Below, one piece after another: positions 9,001 through 16,948 of a stretch of 64,000 nucleotides of DNA. Every line of letters begins with the position of its first letter. The stretch's first letter is position 1. A program made the position numbers and the translations under genes. Under the pieces are notes generated by a model that saw only the letters and a program-made list of their open reading frames with translations, did no database searches and was not told where the DNA came from. Source of the DNA: Bin80 sp964291275 (GTDB taxonomy: Bacteria; Bacteroidota; Rhodothermia; Rhodothermales; Bin80); NCBI GenBank assembly GCA_964291275.2, contig OZ219799.1, positions 1,922,001 to 1,986,000 of the forward strand. The letters run 5' to 3'.

Positions 9001-10979
9001 ATACATTCGAGATGCAGGATAGCCCGGATATGATCGCAGACATTCTGCCGGAGAACTCGGAGCAGCGTAAGCGGCAGAAGAAGGCAGAAATTCGTGTGAT
9101 TGTAGGGAATCCCCCGTGGAGTACTGGACAAAGGAGCCAGAACGATGCGGCTCAGAATCAGTCGTATCCGATGCTGAACCAAAGGATATCAGATTCTTAT
9201 GCGAGATATTCAGATGCTAATAGCAAGAGAAACCTGTACGACAGCTATGTACTGGCGATCAGATGGGCATCGGATCGCATTGGAGAGAGCGGTGTGATCG
9301 GGTTTGTGACGAATGCTGGCTGGCTGGAGGGGAATGCGATGGATGGTATGCGAAAGTGCCTAGCAGATGAGTTTACCTCCATTTATGTGCTGAATTTAAG
9401 GGGGAATCAACGAACACAAGGGGAGCGGTCTCGTCAAGAGGGCGGGAAGGTGTTTGGAGCAGGATCGCGTGCGCCGGTGGCGATCACACTCTTTGTAAAG
9501 AACCCAAAGCGCAAGGGGTGTAGAATTCTCTATCACGATATCGGCGACTATCTGAGCCGGGAAGAAAAGCTGGAGAAAGTCAAGACGTTCGGCGGGATTC
9601 AAGGGATTGAAGACAAGTGGACTGAGCTCAAGCCGGATGCTTATCAAGACTGGCTGGATCAGCGGGATGCGGGGTTTGATAAATTCATGCCTTTGGGGGA
9701 TAAGACGAGATATGCAGAGAATGTGATTTTCAAGAATTACTCGCTGGGAGTAGCGACGGGTCGAGACGCGTGGTGCTACAACTATTCAGAAGCTGCACTT
9801 AGATGGAATATTCGCGCCATGATTCGTTTCTATGAAAACGAGCGGAAGCGACTCCGGGACCAGAGTACCACGGGGAGCAGGCTAACGCAAGCGGAGGTTA
9901 CGCGTTTTGTTAACAATGATTCGATAAAGATTAGCTGGACGGTGAACCTGAAGGATGACTTGGCAAAAAACAAAGAGTTGAGTATTCAAGAAGGGCGCAT
10001 TGCAGCTTCCCAGTATAGACCCTTCACGCGCCAATATCTATTCCATAGTCGTAGGCTAAACGAACGTGTCTACCAGATTCCTCAGCTCTTCCCCCACGCG
10101 GGGGCTGAGAATCGGGTGATATGTGTGACGGGAACGGGGGCTAAGAGGCCGTTCTCTGCATTGATGATTGAGTGCATTCCAGACTTACAGATAATGTTTA
10201 ACGGCCAGTGTTTTCCCCAATGGTTGTATGCAAAGTCCAGTGAGAATAAGGGGACGCTGTTTACCGAAGAACATGAGACCGATGCCTATGGATACGTGCG
10301 AGAAAGTGCTATCACTAGCACTGCGCTGCGTGCTTTTTCTAAAAAATTGAGGAGGGGGATTTCATCAGATGACTTGTTCTATTATATCTATAGTGTGCTT
10401 CACGTACCCTCCTACCGGACGAAGTATGCCGCAAACCTCTGCAAAGTGTTGCCCCGGATCCCAATCCCGGAAAACCTGGAAGAATTCCGGGTACTTGCTG
10501 AAGCCGGGAAAAAACTTGGGGAGCTGCATGTTGATTATGAGCAAGCCGAAGAATGGCCAATCAATTTCGAGAAGGGAGGTTGGGAGCCACCCGCAAAGGG
10601 TCCCCAACACGAGGCCTGGTTCCAGGTGAGGGATCACGCCATGAAACATCCCGGTAAAGCGCGAGACAAAGATCAATCTAGAATCATTTACAACGACCAC
10701 ATTACCGTACAGAGCATCCCAAGCGAAGCCTATGACTACATGGTCAACGGCAAACCTGCTATAGCGTGGGTCATGGAAAGGCAGCGTATGAAAACAGCCA
10801 ATGCCAGCCAAATCGTCAACGATGCCAATCGCTTCGCAATCGAAACGATGAAAGATCCAGCCTACCCACTCAGACTATTGGCAAAAGTGATTACGGTCTC
10901 AACGGAGACGCTCAAGATTGTCAAGAAACTGAGTGAAAGGGAGTTCTCTTGGGATAGGAAGGAAGGGTCTCTAAGTTAA
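6033..10979 (+). CDS. Type ISP restriction-modification enzyme (nuclease-helicase-methyltransferase-TRD)
   Basis: This is a single-chain restriction and DNA methylation enzyme of the LlaGI/LlaBIII type, 1648 aa (LlaBIII is about 1580). Domains in order: an Mrr-like nuclease (D73 in GIDLVAK, QCK at 88-90); an SF2 helicase/translocase (Walker A ACGTGKT about 203-209, DEAH 334-337, TAT near 369, QAVGRVMRR at 588-596); a coupling region; an N6-adenine methyltransferase (motif I DPFTGTGTF from 919, motif IV NPPW 1026-1029); and a C-terminal target-recognition domain. All catalytic motifs are present, so the enzyme looks active. By family, such enzymes bind an asymmetric site, methylate one strand and cleave after convergent translocation. 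The ATG at 6033 is preferred over the GTG at 6012 because the predicted transcription start lies between them. The recognition site cannot be read from the sequence. It is transcribed alone beside an older broken defence locus. Confidence 0.93.
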   Translation: MAEHDIDKILEGWRQQASEAGYNRERDKGTAFEDLCRAFLTHDPVQKDQYQTPLGYADWARERGLSEQDIGIDLVAKLRNTGGWCAVQCKFWAEDKTLQKKEIDSFLASSGRKEFTRRLVIDTTGKRWSKQAEDTIRSQSVPVTRLGLHDLRKSPIDWAKYIRVDQVVRKEPKKTPHPHQEEAIHSVLSGLSRPGSRGKLLMACGTGKTFTSLRIAEELIGTGGRVLYLVPSLALMSQTVREWSADARFPLRAYAVCSDAQVGRVRRRNDDRIDMDVLDLAFPATTDAAKLAQEANLELRDRLTVVFATYHSLPVVGKAQREYGLPDFDLAICDEAHRTAGARIKGEVDSHFVQIHDQEQVRTDRRLYMTATPKVYASSARNRAGKVNATLCSMEDEDIYGSVLYEIGFGSAVEQGLLTDYKVIVLTVSEEEVARDVGGSISKYELKLGDAGKLIGCWRALSKIDAEEFPEDDHLPMRRAIAYCRDIKTSKLLAKFFQEVTHQYRKSEAAKGEADKLIEYDIASEHVDGTFNALSRVERLEWLDAVQRQDQRCHVLSNVRCLSEGVDVPALDAILFMHPRKSQIEVVQAVGRVMRRSVGKNMGYVVLPVVVPAGADPNEELDRRDTFRVVWQVLNAIRSHDERFEAMLNLLEEGKSGKHLGIIALSDWQERSKPSIPTIIGDPKLTGDDLGKTQDSDENQETQNTNGIQLSIEFDLPAAIRAKIVEKCGNRRYWDEWAEDVAEIAQKHIIRIRDMVNRHEDAQEVFKFFLEELQDDLNEGVSEQDAIEMLAQHMVTRPVFEALHGDGRFVDQNPISTGMQLVLDVLEPANIEVEAESMDEFYASVARRAKAANTPMARQKIITDLYDKFFRNAFPKTAERLGIVYTPIELVDFVLHSVDELLRDEFGQSLSSEGVEILDPFTGTGTFITRIIQNGLISPKSLVQKYASEIHANEIMLLAYYIAAVNIEGAYHAATKADDYSRFQGIILTDTFEMQDSPDMIADILPENSEQRKRQKKAEIRVIVGNPPWSTGQRSQNDAAQNQSYPMLNQRISDSYARYSDANSKRNLYDSYVLAIRWASDRIGESGVIGFVTNAGWLEGNAMDGMRKCLADEFTSIYVLNLRGNQRTQGERSRQEGGKVFGAGSRAPVAITLFVKNPKRKGCRILYHDIGDYLSREEKLEKVKTFGGIQGIEDKWTELKPDAYQDWLDQRDAGFDKFMPLGDKTRYAENVIFKNYSLGVATGRDAWCYNYSEAALRWNIRAMIRFYENERKRLRDQSTTGSRLTQAEVTRFVNNDSIKISWTVNLKDDLAKNKELSIQEGRIAASQYRPFTRQYLFHSRRLNERVYQIPQLFPHAGAENRVICVTGTGAKRPFSALMIECIPDLQIMFNGQCFPQWLYAKSSENKGTLFTEEHETDAYGYVRESAITSTALRAFSKKLRRGISSDDLFYYIYSVLHVPSYRTKYAANLCKVLPRIPIPENLEEFRVLAEAGKKLGELHVDYEQAEEWPINFEKGGWEPPAKGPQHEAWFQVRDHAMKHPGKARDKDQSRIIYNDHITVQSIPSEAYDYMVNGKPAIAWVMERQRMKTANASQIVNDANRFAIETMKDPAYPLRLLAKVITVSTETLKIVKKLSEREFSWDRKEGSLS

Positions 10980-11008
10980 AATCCTCACTGTCCGGAACAG
11001 GCAGGTAA

Positions 11009-12145
11009 ATGGCTGGCAGCCGTCGAATTGTGCTGGTTGGACCGATGTATCCTTACCGGGGAGGTATAGCACATTTGTCTGAAACCATGGCCGCATGTCT
11101 CCTGGACCGTGGACATAAGGTTCATGCCATTACCTTTACGCGCCAGTATCCGGCGCTGTTGTTTCCAGGTCGAACGCAATACGAAACCGGAGCGGTGGCA
11201 GAACGTGCAGTGGAGGCAGAACGATGGATCGATACAATCAACCCATTTTCCTGGTGGAGAGCAGTAAGACGCATCAAGGAACTGGGAGCTGAGGTTGTCA
11301 TTTTTCGCTACTGGATGCCATTCTTCGCTCCCGTCTTCGGTACCATGGCACGCATCCTTGCACGCAACGGCATCAAGTCGCTGGTTGTTGTCGATAATGC
11401 GCTGCCACATGAGCGGCGACCGGGTGATATAGCGCTGGGACGTTATTTTTTCAGGGCGATGCAGGGATGTGTTGTGATGTCTTCAGCGGTGGATCGGGAT
11501 TTGGATCAGTTGGGGATCAGTTCCTCACGGGTCCTCGCACCACACCCGGTATACGATAGTTTCGGCAAGCCCTCAGACCGTGCCGAAGCACGCGCAAAAA
11601 TGGGAATGTCTGAGGATTTACCGGTGATTCTTTTCTTCGGTTTTGTGCGTCGGTACAAGGGACTGCATGTACTTCTGGACAGCATGCCGGTAGTTCGGCA
11701 GACGCTGCCAGACATCTGCTTATTCGTAGCAGGAGAATTCTATGACGATGAAGAACCTTACCAAAAGAAAGTCGAAGTCCTAGACCTTCAGGAACAGGTG
11801 AAGTTAGTCAACCAGTACATCCCCAAGGATGAAGTGGCTAATTATTTTGCCGTTGCTGACGTTGTGGTTCAGCCGTACCTGTCTGCAACCCAGAGTGGAG
11901 TTGCGCAAGTTGCATATCAGTTTGAGGTTCCGATCATTACCACCGATGTTGGAGGGCTCGCCGAAATCGTACCCCACGAGGAAGCGGGGCTCATTGTCCC
12001 ACCCAATGATGCTGCCGCTTTGGCAAGCGCCATCGTGCGATATTTTGTGGATGATATGCAGGTTAGCCTGACGGCAGGGGTCCGGCGTCAAAAACAGTCT
12101 CTGGGATGGGACAAATTGTTGGATGCTATTGAATCGGTAATGTAG
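11009..12145 (+). CDS. Glycosyltransferase, GT4 family (GT-B fold)
   Basis: This is a cytosolic, membrane-proximal sugar transferase of 378 aa. The N-terminal Rossmann domain begins IVLVGPMYPYRGGIAH, typical of GT4 acceptor domains. The C-terminal nucleotide-sugar-binding domain has FFGFVRRYKGLHVLLDSM (about 210) and the donor-site motif QFEVPIITTDVGGLAEIV (about 310-325), where the usual ExxxxGxP/E is somewhat relaxed. The substrate is unknown; surface polysaccharide or glycolipid synthesis is usual. Only 4 nt separate it from the downstream lipoprotein gene, so the two are probably one transcript. Confidence 0.85.
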   Translation: MAGSRRIVLVGPMYPYRGGIAHLSETMAACLLDRGHKVHAITFTRQYPALLFPGRTQYETGAVAERAVEAERWIDTINPFSWWRAVRRIKELGAEVVIFRYWMPFFAPVFGTMARILARNGIKSLVVVDNALPHERRPGDIALGRYFFRAMQGCVVMSSAVDRDLDQLGISSSRVLAPHPVYDSFGKPSDRAEARAKMGMSEDLPVILFFGFVRRYKGLHVLLDSMPVVRQTLPDICLFVAGEFYDDEEPYQKKVEVLDLQEQVKLVNQYIPKDEVANYFAVADVVVQPYLSATQSGVAQVAYQFEVPIITTDVGGLAEIVPHEEAGLIVPPNDAAALASAIVRYFVDDMQVSLTAGVRRQKQSLGWDKLLDAIESVM

Positions 12146-12149
12146 TCCA

Positions 12150-13334
12150 ATGTCCATGAACGCGCATACAGGGGGACGACATCAGAAGAAAGGGTACAGC
12201 TACGTCGCTGTCATTCTGCTTTTTGCTGGTTGTCTGTCGCTGGACAACGTGGAAGTCCCCCCGATAGGGTCACCGGATACACCATCGTGGCAACCGATAA
12301 GTGTGATTGACGATGCCCGTCAGTTGGCGCTGTTAGGGGAGTCCGGGACACCAAGAGATATTGGAGATTATTTGTCTGCCCGAATGGTCGGGTTACAGCC
12401 TGCATTTGGGGACTCCTTCACGATCACACTACAGGGGCCCAGGCGTGCAATCTACGGAGTGTCGTTTGGTGACGTGAAAAATCCGGACAAAATGTTTTGG
12501 GCGGATCCCCGGTCTACATCAGGTGTCTACACTGCAACCACGCTCGTTTCTGCTGAAAAAAGTGTATTCCGTGAGGGAATGGCTGTGGTGCTGCCGAAGG
12601 AGTTGTTATTCCCCAGCCGCATTGATACACTTTTGCATCGGGGGGCGCAAGCCATTATCGGTGTGGGTGATGTACGCAGGCGATTGACAACCGCACAGAG
12701 TGCTGATGCTCTACTACTCCAGGTGACGTCAGATGCTCTTGCTAAAGTAGCAGGACTGGATGCAGACAGTATTGCAGGGCTTTTATCAAGCATGCAGTAT
12801 ACGCTTCTCAATCCGATAGATATCGAGGTACAGGCGCAAACATATGGATCTGTCTTAAATGCGTTGGGATTTATCGCTGGGCAGGACCCACGTTATGCAT
12901 TACAGCTGATAGTTGTCGTCGTAGATCCAGGTTCCGCAGAGGTATTTTCCGATGCCAATAATTCTCAATGGATTCCTTCGGCTATCCTCTTGGAACTCGC
13001 TAGAAAGTACGCCATGGGAAGTGCACACAGTGCATTCCCAAGACGGTCTATTCTGGTTGCTGTGGGCACAGGAGCAAGTCTGCATGCAGTATTTGCGCGC
13101 CCAATATGGTTCCGGAAAAATATCTCCACTATACTGTCGCTGGGGAGGAAGGGTAACAGTTATGTCCGTGTAGAGGACGATGATATTGCTCTCACGGGGT
13201 ACTCTTTCCCCGACATCAATGAATCGGAGGTGATGGAAGTCTATATCACGTCGGTGTTGGACGAAGTCCACGATGTATTACGACAACTCGACGGTTTGCC
13301 GCTTGATTACGAATTCAGTGGGGATAAAGACTAG
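12150..13334 (+). CDS. Lipoprotein resembling a catalytically inactive M28-type peptidase
   Basis: The N-terminus has a lipoprotein signal with lipobox LLFAGC (Cys about 29). Two segments recall the M28/PA architecture. A PA-like insert (VFREGMAVVLP...GAQAIIGV, about 140-175) is followed by an M28-like core: VLNALGFIAGQDPR (like the usual NVIG.IPG.DP), LIVVVVDPGS in place of GAHYDH, SAILLELARKYA, and RRSILVAVGTGAS in place of the FxxxxGEE motif. The zinc-binding His, Asp and Glu residues are replaced, so peptidase activity is not expected. Known family members are secreted aminopeptidases; here a structural or binding role is more likely. The overlap in layout is my reading and is not proven. 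It is coupled to the upstream glycosyltransferase (4-nt gap). Confidence 0.55.
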   Translation: MSMNAHTGGRHQKKGYSYVAVILLFAGCLSLDNVEVPPIGSPDTPSWQPISVIDDARQLALLGESGTPRDIGDYLSARMVGLQPAFGDSFTITLQGPRRAIYGVSFGDVKNPDKMFWADPRSTSGVYTATTLVSAEKSVFREGMAVVLPKELLFPSRIDTLLHRGAQAIIGVGDVRRRLTTAQSADALLLQVTSDALAKVAGLDADSIAGLLSSMQYTLLNPIDIEVQAQTYGSVLNALGFIAGQDPRYALQLIVVVVDPGSAEVFSDANNSQWIPSAILLELARKYAMGSAHSAFPRRSILVAVGTGASLHAVFARPIWFRKNISTILSLGRKGNSYVRVEDDDIALTGYSFPDINESEVMEVYITSVLDEVHDVLRQLDGLPLDYEFSGDKD

Positions 13335-13885
13335 TGCTGAGCAATAGCTCACATTAGGGACTTACTGCGGCTCCACAGCGCACTGTCCGCATTCGTACGA
13401 CCTTTCTCAATGTCCTCTATTCTGGTGCAGTATACAAGAAGCAATACCCCCTCCATAATACGTGAGTTATACGGCTGTGCACTGCGAATATCCCTATAAC
13501 ACTAAAAAATCCGGCATAAGCAACTTGTTACTAATCTGTCAATCACCTATCTCGCTCTACCAATGTTAAATGTCAATCGAGATTCGGATATATCCCTTGG
13601 GGACCGAGTATTATGCAGACAGAGCCATCAAAGGTGTTTTTTGGTTGCCGAGTATTTGGAGACGGGCTGGATATCAGGCGGCATAGGCGTCAGGCTCCGC
13701 CTCGGCTTGATGCGCTGGGTATGGGCATTGGTCGCGTGTTCATCGTAGGCGTTGCCGTCACCCTGCGCGCGTCATTACCGTCACGCTGACGTGGATATGT
13801 TTGCACGCCATATCCAATTGGAACACGGTAGAGTGTGTGCGGTAGCAACATCAAGGTTCCGTTGATCTGGCGCTCGAGTCGCGTG
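13335..13885. other. Intergenic region upstream of the copper-efflux operon
   Basis: No gene is supported; a 61-codon frame at 13563-13748 has no protein-like character. A 41-nt segment (13406-13446) reappears with 33 of 41 identical positions at 23894-23934. The end of the region should hold the promoter of the efflux operon, but no box could be assigned. No metal-sensor gene is seen. Confidence 0.5.
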
Positions 13886-14290
13886 ATGCGTACTACTGTC
13901 GTAACAGCAACCGTATTACTGCTCCTAACAAGCAGCTTTCCGCATCTGCTATGCGCATGCGCGAGCTATATCCAGGTCGCTAACGCACATGGGCAGGGCG
14001 AATGTCCACATCAGGAGCGTGAGGCGAAACATGCGCACGGAGACGAGCCTGCCGCAGCATTGTCCCATGCCACCCCGAACCATGAATGTTGCGTGATCCA
14101 AGCCCATCCTGATGTGGTGTCAAAAGCAGTGCCGGCTCCCGCTAGACTGATCAGTTGGGCGTTGCCCGCTGTGACGCATGTTGACGGCAAAGTTTCTCCT
14201 TTTGCTGCTCACGAAGTGTTTTATGATAATCAGCGGCGACCGCCCCTTCTGCTTTCCCTGTATCTGCTACACGGCACGTTCCTGATTTGA
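13886..14290 (+). CDS. Exported His/Cys-rich small protein heading the copper-efflux operon
   Basis: The ATG at 13886 gives a clear signal peptide (MRTTVVTATVLLLLTSSFPH). The frame can be extended to 13835 but this would bury the signal. The mature part has metal-ligand-rich stretches: HGQGECPHQE, KHAHGDE and HATPNHECC. A hydrophobic C-terminal segment (LLLSLYLLHGTFLI) follows. The gene lies 66 nt before cusC in the same direction. Small proteins of this kind often precede CusCBA/CzcCBA operons in this group of bacteria; the sequence suggests periplasmic Cu/Ag binding, which is inference. Confidence 0.65.
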   Translation: MRTTVVTATVLLLLTSSFPHLLCACASYIQVANAHGQGECPHQEREAKHAHGDEPAAALSHATPNHECCVIQAHPDVVSKAVPAPARLISWALPAVTHVDGKVSPFAAHEVFYDNQRRPPLLLSLYLLHGTFLI

Positions 14291-14356
14291 GTTTTGACGC
14301 TACCGGTAGCCCACACGCGGCTACTCATTTCCCAGCGTTAATCATTCAGGAATAAC

Positions 14357-15652
14357 ATGTACCCCTTCTACAAGGGTGTCCTGATAGTTCTGCTCCTGAT
14401 TTGCCCGATACCGCTACGCGGGCAGGTTCCGGCGGGGTCACAGGCACCCGATCCACTTGACCTTTCCAAGATCCTAGAAGATCTGGAAACCGGCAATCTC
14501 GACCTCGAGGCTGCCCGCCTCTATGCTCAAGCTCTGGAAAAGCGCCCTGCGCAGGTTTCCGCGTATCCAGATCCGACTATGCGGGTGCTTATCCAGCCAT
14601 GGCCAGTTCATACAGCACGTGGCGTGCAGCGGTCGCAGTGGCAGTTGGAACAGCCGCTCCCGGTTCCTGGGAAACGAATCCTTCGCAGGCGCATCGCCGA
14701 GCTTCATACTCAGGATGCCGAGCTCAATGTGCGCGCGCTTAGGCTCGCGCTCATGAATGAGGCCAAAGAGAGCTACTACGAACTCTACAGAATCCAGGAG
14801 ACCGACAGCATGATAGACAGCTTTCAGGCTCTTCTCCGCAGCTTTGAAGAGGCTGCCACGGCACACTACGAAGTGGGTGCCGGTACGCAGGCGGCCATCT
14901 TGAAGGCACAGCTCGAACGCCAACGGCTCGACCTTAAGCGTGAGCAGTTGGCTGCCGAGCGGCAGGCTGCCCAACAAAGCCTGGCTCGTCTGTTGGGGCA
15001 TACAGATGCCTCCGCCTTCCGTGGAACTGTAACCCCCTCATTGCCCACCTCCCTGCCTGATAGCTTGCAATTGCTGGCCTATGCCCTGCAGCACGATCCC
15101 AAGGCATTGGCCAGTGTGCGGAATGTCCAGCGCGCAGAGCAGCAGGTGGCCCTAGCTCGCCTCGCGTTTTGGCCGGACATCATGGTCAATGTTACCTATT
15201 TCGACATCGCAGCATCGAACGTACCTCCATCTTCCGACGGACGCGACGCGCTTGGTGTGGGGTTCGGCGTGCGCATTCCACTCGAACGCGCTGGTCTACA
15301 CGCTCGTCTGCAAGAAACCCGTCTTGGTCGACAGAGACTTAACACAAGCAGGCGAGCACTCGAGGTGGAAACTCATGCTCATATCCAAACCCTGATCAGC
15401 CAACACGATCGGCTGCAGCGCCAAATACGTCAGTTTGAGGAAACGCTGATTCCGCAGGCAGAGGCCGCACTCGAAGCAGCGCTTAGTGCTTATACGAACA
15501 CAGGAGGCGACTTCTTCGATGTGCTCGACGCAGAACGCACCCTGTTCAGCCTCCGACTGGATCATACTGATACCGTCGTTGCCATCCTCAATACCGTCGC
15601 CGAGCTTGAAAAGACCATCGGAGTGCGCTGGCTCAATGAAATCGAACTATGA
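14357..15652 (+). CDS. cusC: TolC-family outer-membrane factor of a Cu/Ag efflux system
   Basis: The 431-aa protein has a signal peptide ending near RGQV and two long helical repeats of the outer-membrane efflux family (about 40-220 and 235-425), with YPDPTMRV and QLEQPLPVPGKR typical of CusC/CzcC-like members. The family forms the trimeric outer-membrane tunnel of RND pumps. It overlaps cusB by 4 nt (ATGA), so both are translated from one message. The assignment to copper/silver comes mainly from the neighbouring cusA. Confidence 0.88.
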   Translation: MYPFYKGVLIVLLLICPIPLRGQVPAGSQAPDPLDLSKILEDLETGNLDLEAARLYAQALEKRPAQVSAYPDPTMRVLIQPWPVHTARGVQRSQWQLEQPLPVPGKRILRRRIAELHTQDAELNVRALRLALMNEAKESYYELYRIQETDSMIDSFQALLRSFEEAATAHYEVGAGTQAAILKAQLERQRLDLKREQLAAERQAAQQSLARLLGHTDASAFRGTVTPSLPTSLPDSLQLLAYALQHDPKALASVRNVQRAEQQVALARLAFWPDIMVNVTYFDIAASNVPPSSDGRDALGVGFGVRIPLERAGLHARLQETRLGRQRLNTSRRALEVETHAHIQTLISQHDRLQRQIRQFEETLIPQAEAALEAALSAYTNTGGDFFDVLDAERTLFSLRLDHTDTVVAILNTVAELEKTIGVRWLNEIEL

Positions 15653-16899
15653 AAATTGCAATTTACATCGGGTTGCTGTTCGTCCTGCTCTTGGGCGGAT
15701 GCACGCAAGGCGGCAGTCCTTCAGGAGAGCATATGCACGATGATATGCTCGTTGACTCCCTGAACGTACTTTCCCCACCGGAGGCACAGGTGTACACATG
15801 CGTCATGCATCCGCATATCCACAGCGAAGAACCCGGTCCATGCCCGATCTGCGGCATGGCAATGACACCAGTCGCAGGACAAGAGAACGCCAATGGCATC
15901 ATCCAGATTGACCCAGTTACGACACAGAACATTGGAGTTCGGACAGCAAGCGTGACAACGGCGGAGCTCCGACGCACGATCCGTACTACAGGACGCTTCG
16001 AAATGGATGAGCAGGGAGCCTATACCGTTACACTTAAGGCGGGCGGCTGGGTCGAGACACTACATATAGACTACGAAGGAGCACTCGTCGAGAAGGGGCA
16101 ACCGCTTTTGGAATTATACAGCCCGGAACTCGTCGCTGCCCAGGAGGAATACCTGCTTGCCCTGCGCCATGTGGATCGCGTCTCACATGGTGGCGAACAA
16201 GACGCCCAACGTCTATTGGAGGCTGCACGTAGACGATTGACTTACTGGGATGTGACCGAGCAGCAGATTTCTCGCTTGGAAGAGACGATGACCCCTCAGC
16301 GGACGCTGACATTCTATGCGCCAGCCTCGGGGGAAGTGATGAACAAGAGTGTAGTTGCAGGACAGCGGATCGTGGCGGGACATTCGCTAATGGACATAGT
16401 GGATATTTCGCGGATCTGGCTCATCGCAGACATTTATGAACAGGACCTTGGCTGGATAGAGGAGGGAGCATTGTCTCGCATTGAATTGCCTTATCAGCCA
16501 GGGCAGAACTACCAGGGTCGCGTGGATCATATTTATCTCATGATGGACACCGAGGCCCGTTCGGCCCGTGCCCGGATTGTGCTGTCTGGAGGGTCAACCA
16601 GTCGACTTAAACCTGGCATGTACGCCACCGTCTACATCGAAGGTGGCAGAGCTGACGCATCTCTCGTTGTGCCAGAAGAAGCCATCATCCGTACAGGAGA
16701 GTACAGTGTGGCCATCCTTGCCCTAGGTAACGGAAGATTCCAGCCGCGCGAGGTACGCACGGGAGTCACCGCGGAAGGCTTGGTACAGGTACTCTCGGGT
16801 CTGGAAGGAGGAGATCGCATCGTAACGAGTGCGCAATTCCTTATTGATTCTGAGGTGCGGCTCAAGGGAGCCATTGGTGCCATGCATGCCGGTCACTGA
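15649..16899 (+). CDS. cusB: RND periplasmic adaptor with heavy-metal-binding domain
   Basis: The lipoprotein signal LLLGGC is followed by a heavy-metal-binding domain (YTCVMHPHIHSEEPGPCPIC with GMAMTPV, about residues 45-72) that loads Cu/Ag. Then come the biotinyl-lipoyl-like, helical-hairpin and beta-barrel domains of membrane-fusion proteins. The segment ETLHIDYEGALVEKGQPLLE marks the lipoyl half and KPGMYATVYIE the barrel. It links the inner-membrane pump to the TolC-type channel. It sits between cusC (ATGA overlap) and cusA (49-nt gap). Confidence 0.9.
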   Translation: MKIAIYIGLLFVLLLGGCTQGGSPSGEHMHDDMLVDSLNVLSPPEAQVYTCVMHPHIHSEEPGPCPICGMAMTPVAGQENANGIIQIDPVTTQNIGVRTASVTTAELRRTIRTTGRFEMDEQGAYTVTLKAGGWVETLHIDYEGALVEKGQPLLELYSPELVAAQEEYLLALRHVDRVSHGGEQDAQRLLEAARRRLTYWDVTEQQISRLEETMTPQRTLTFYAPASGEVMNKSVVAGQRIVAGHSLMDIVDISRIWLIADIYEQDLGWIEEGALSRIELPYQPGQNYQGRVDHIYLMMDTEARSARARIVLSGGSTSRLKPGMYATVYIEGGRADASLVVPEEAIIRTGEYSVAILALGNGRFQPREVRTGVTAEGLVQVLSGLEGGDRIVTSAQFLIDSEVRLKGAIGAMHAGH

Positions 16900-16948
16900 T
16901 GTCCAGGTGACTGTGTATCCCTGACAAGAATGCAATACGGACAATACC

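Noticed and set aside
13563..13748. 61-codon frame upstream of the cus operon
   Set aside because: Composition is not protein-like and no start context or homology is visible.
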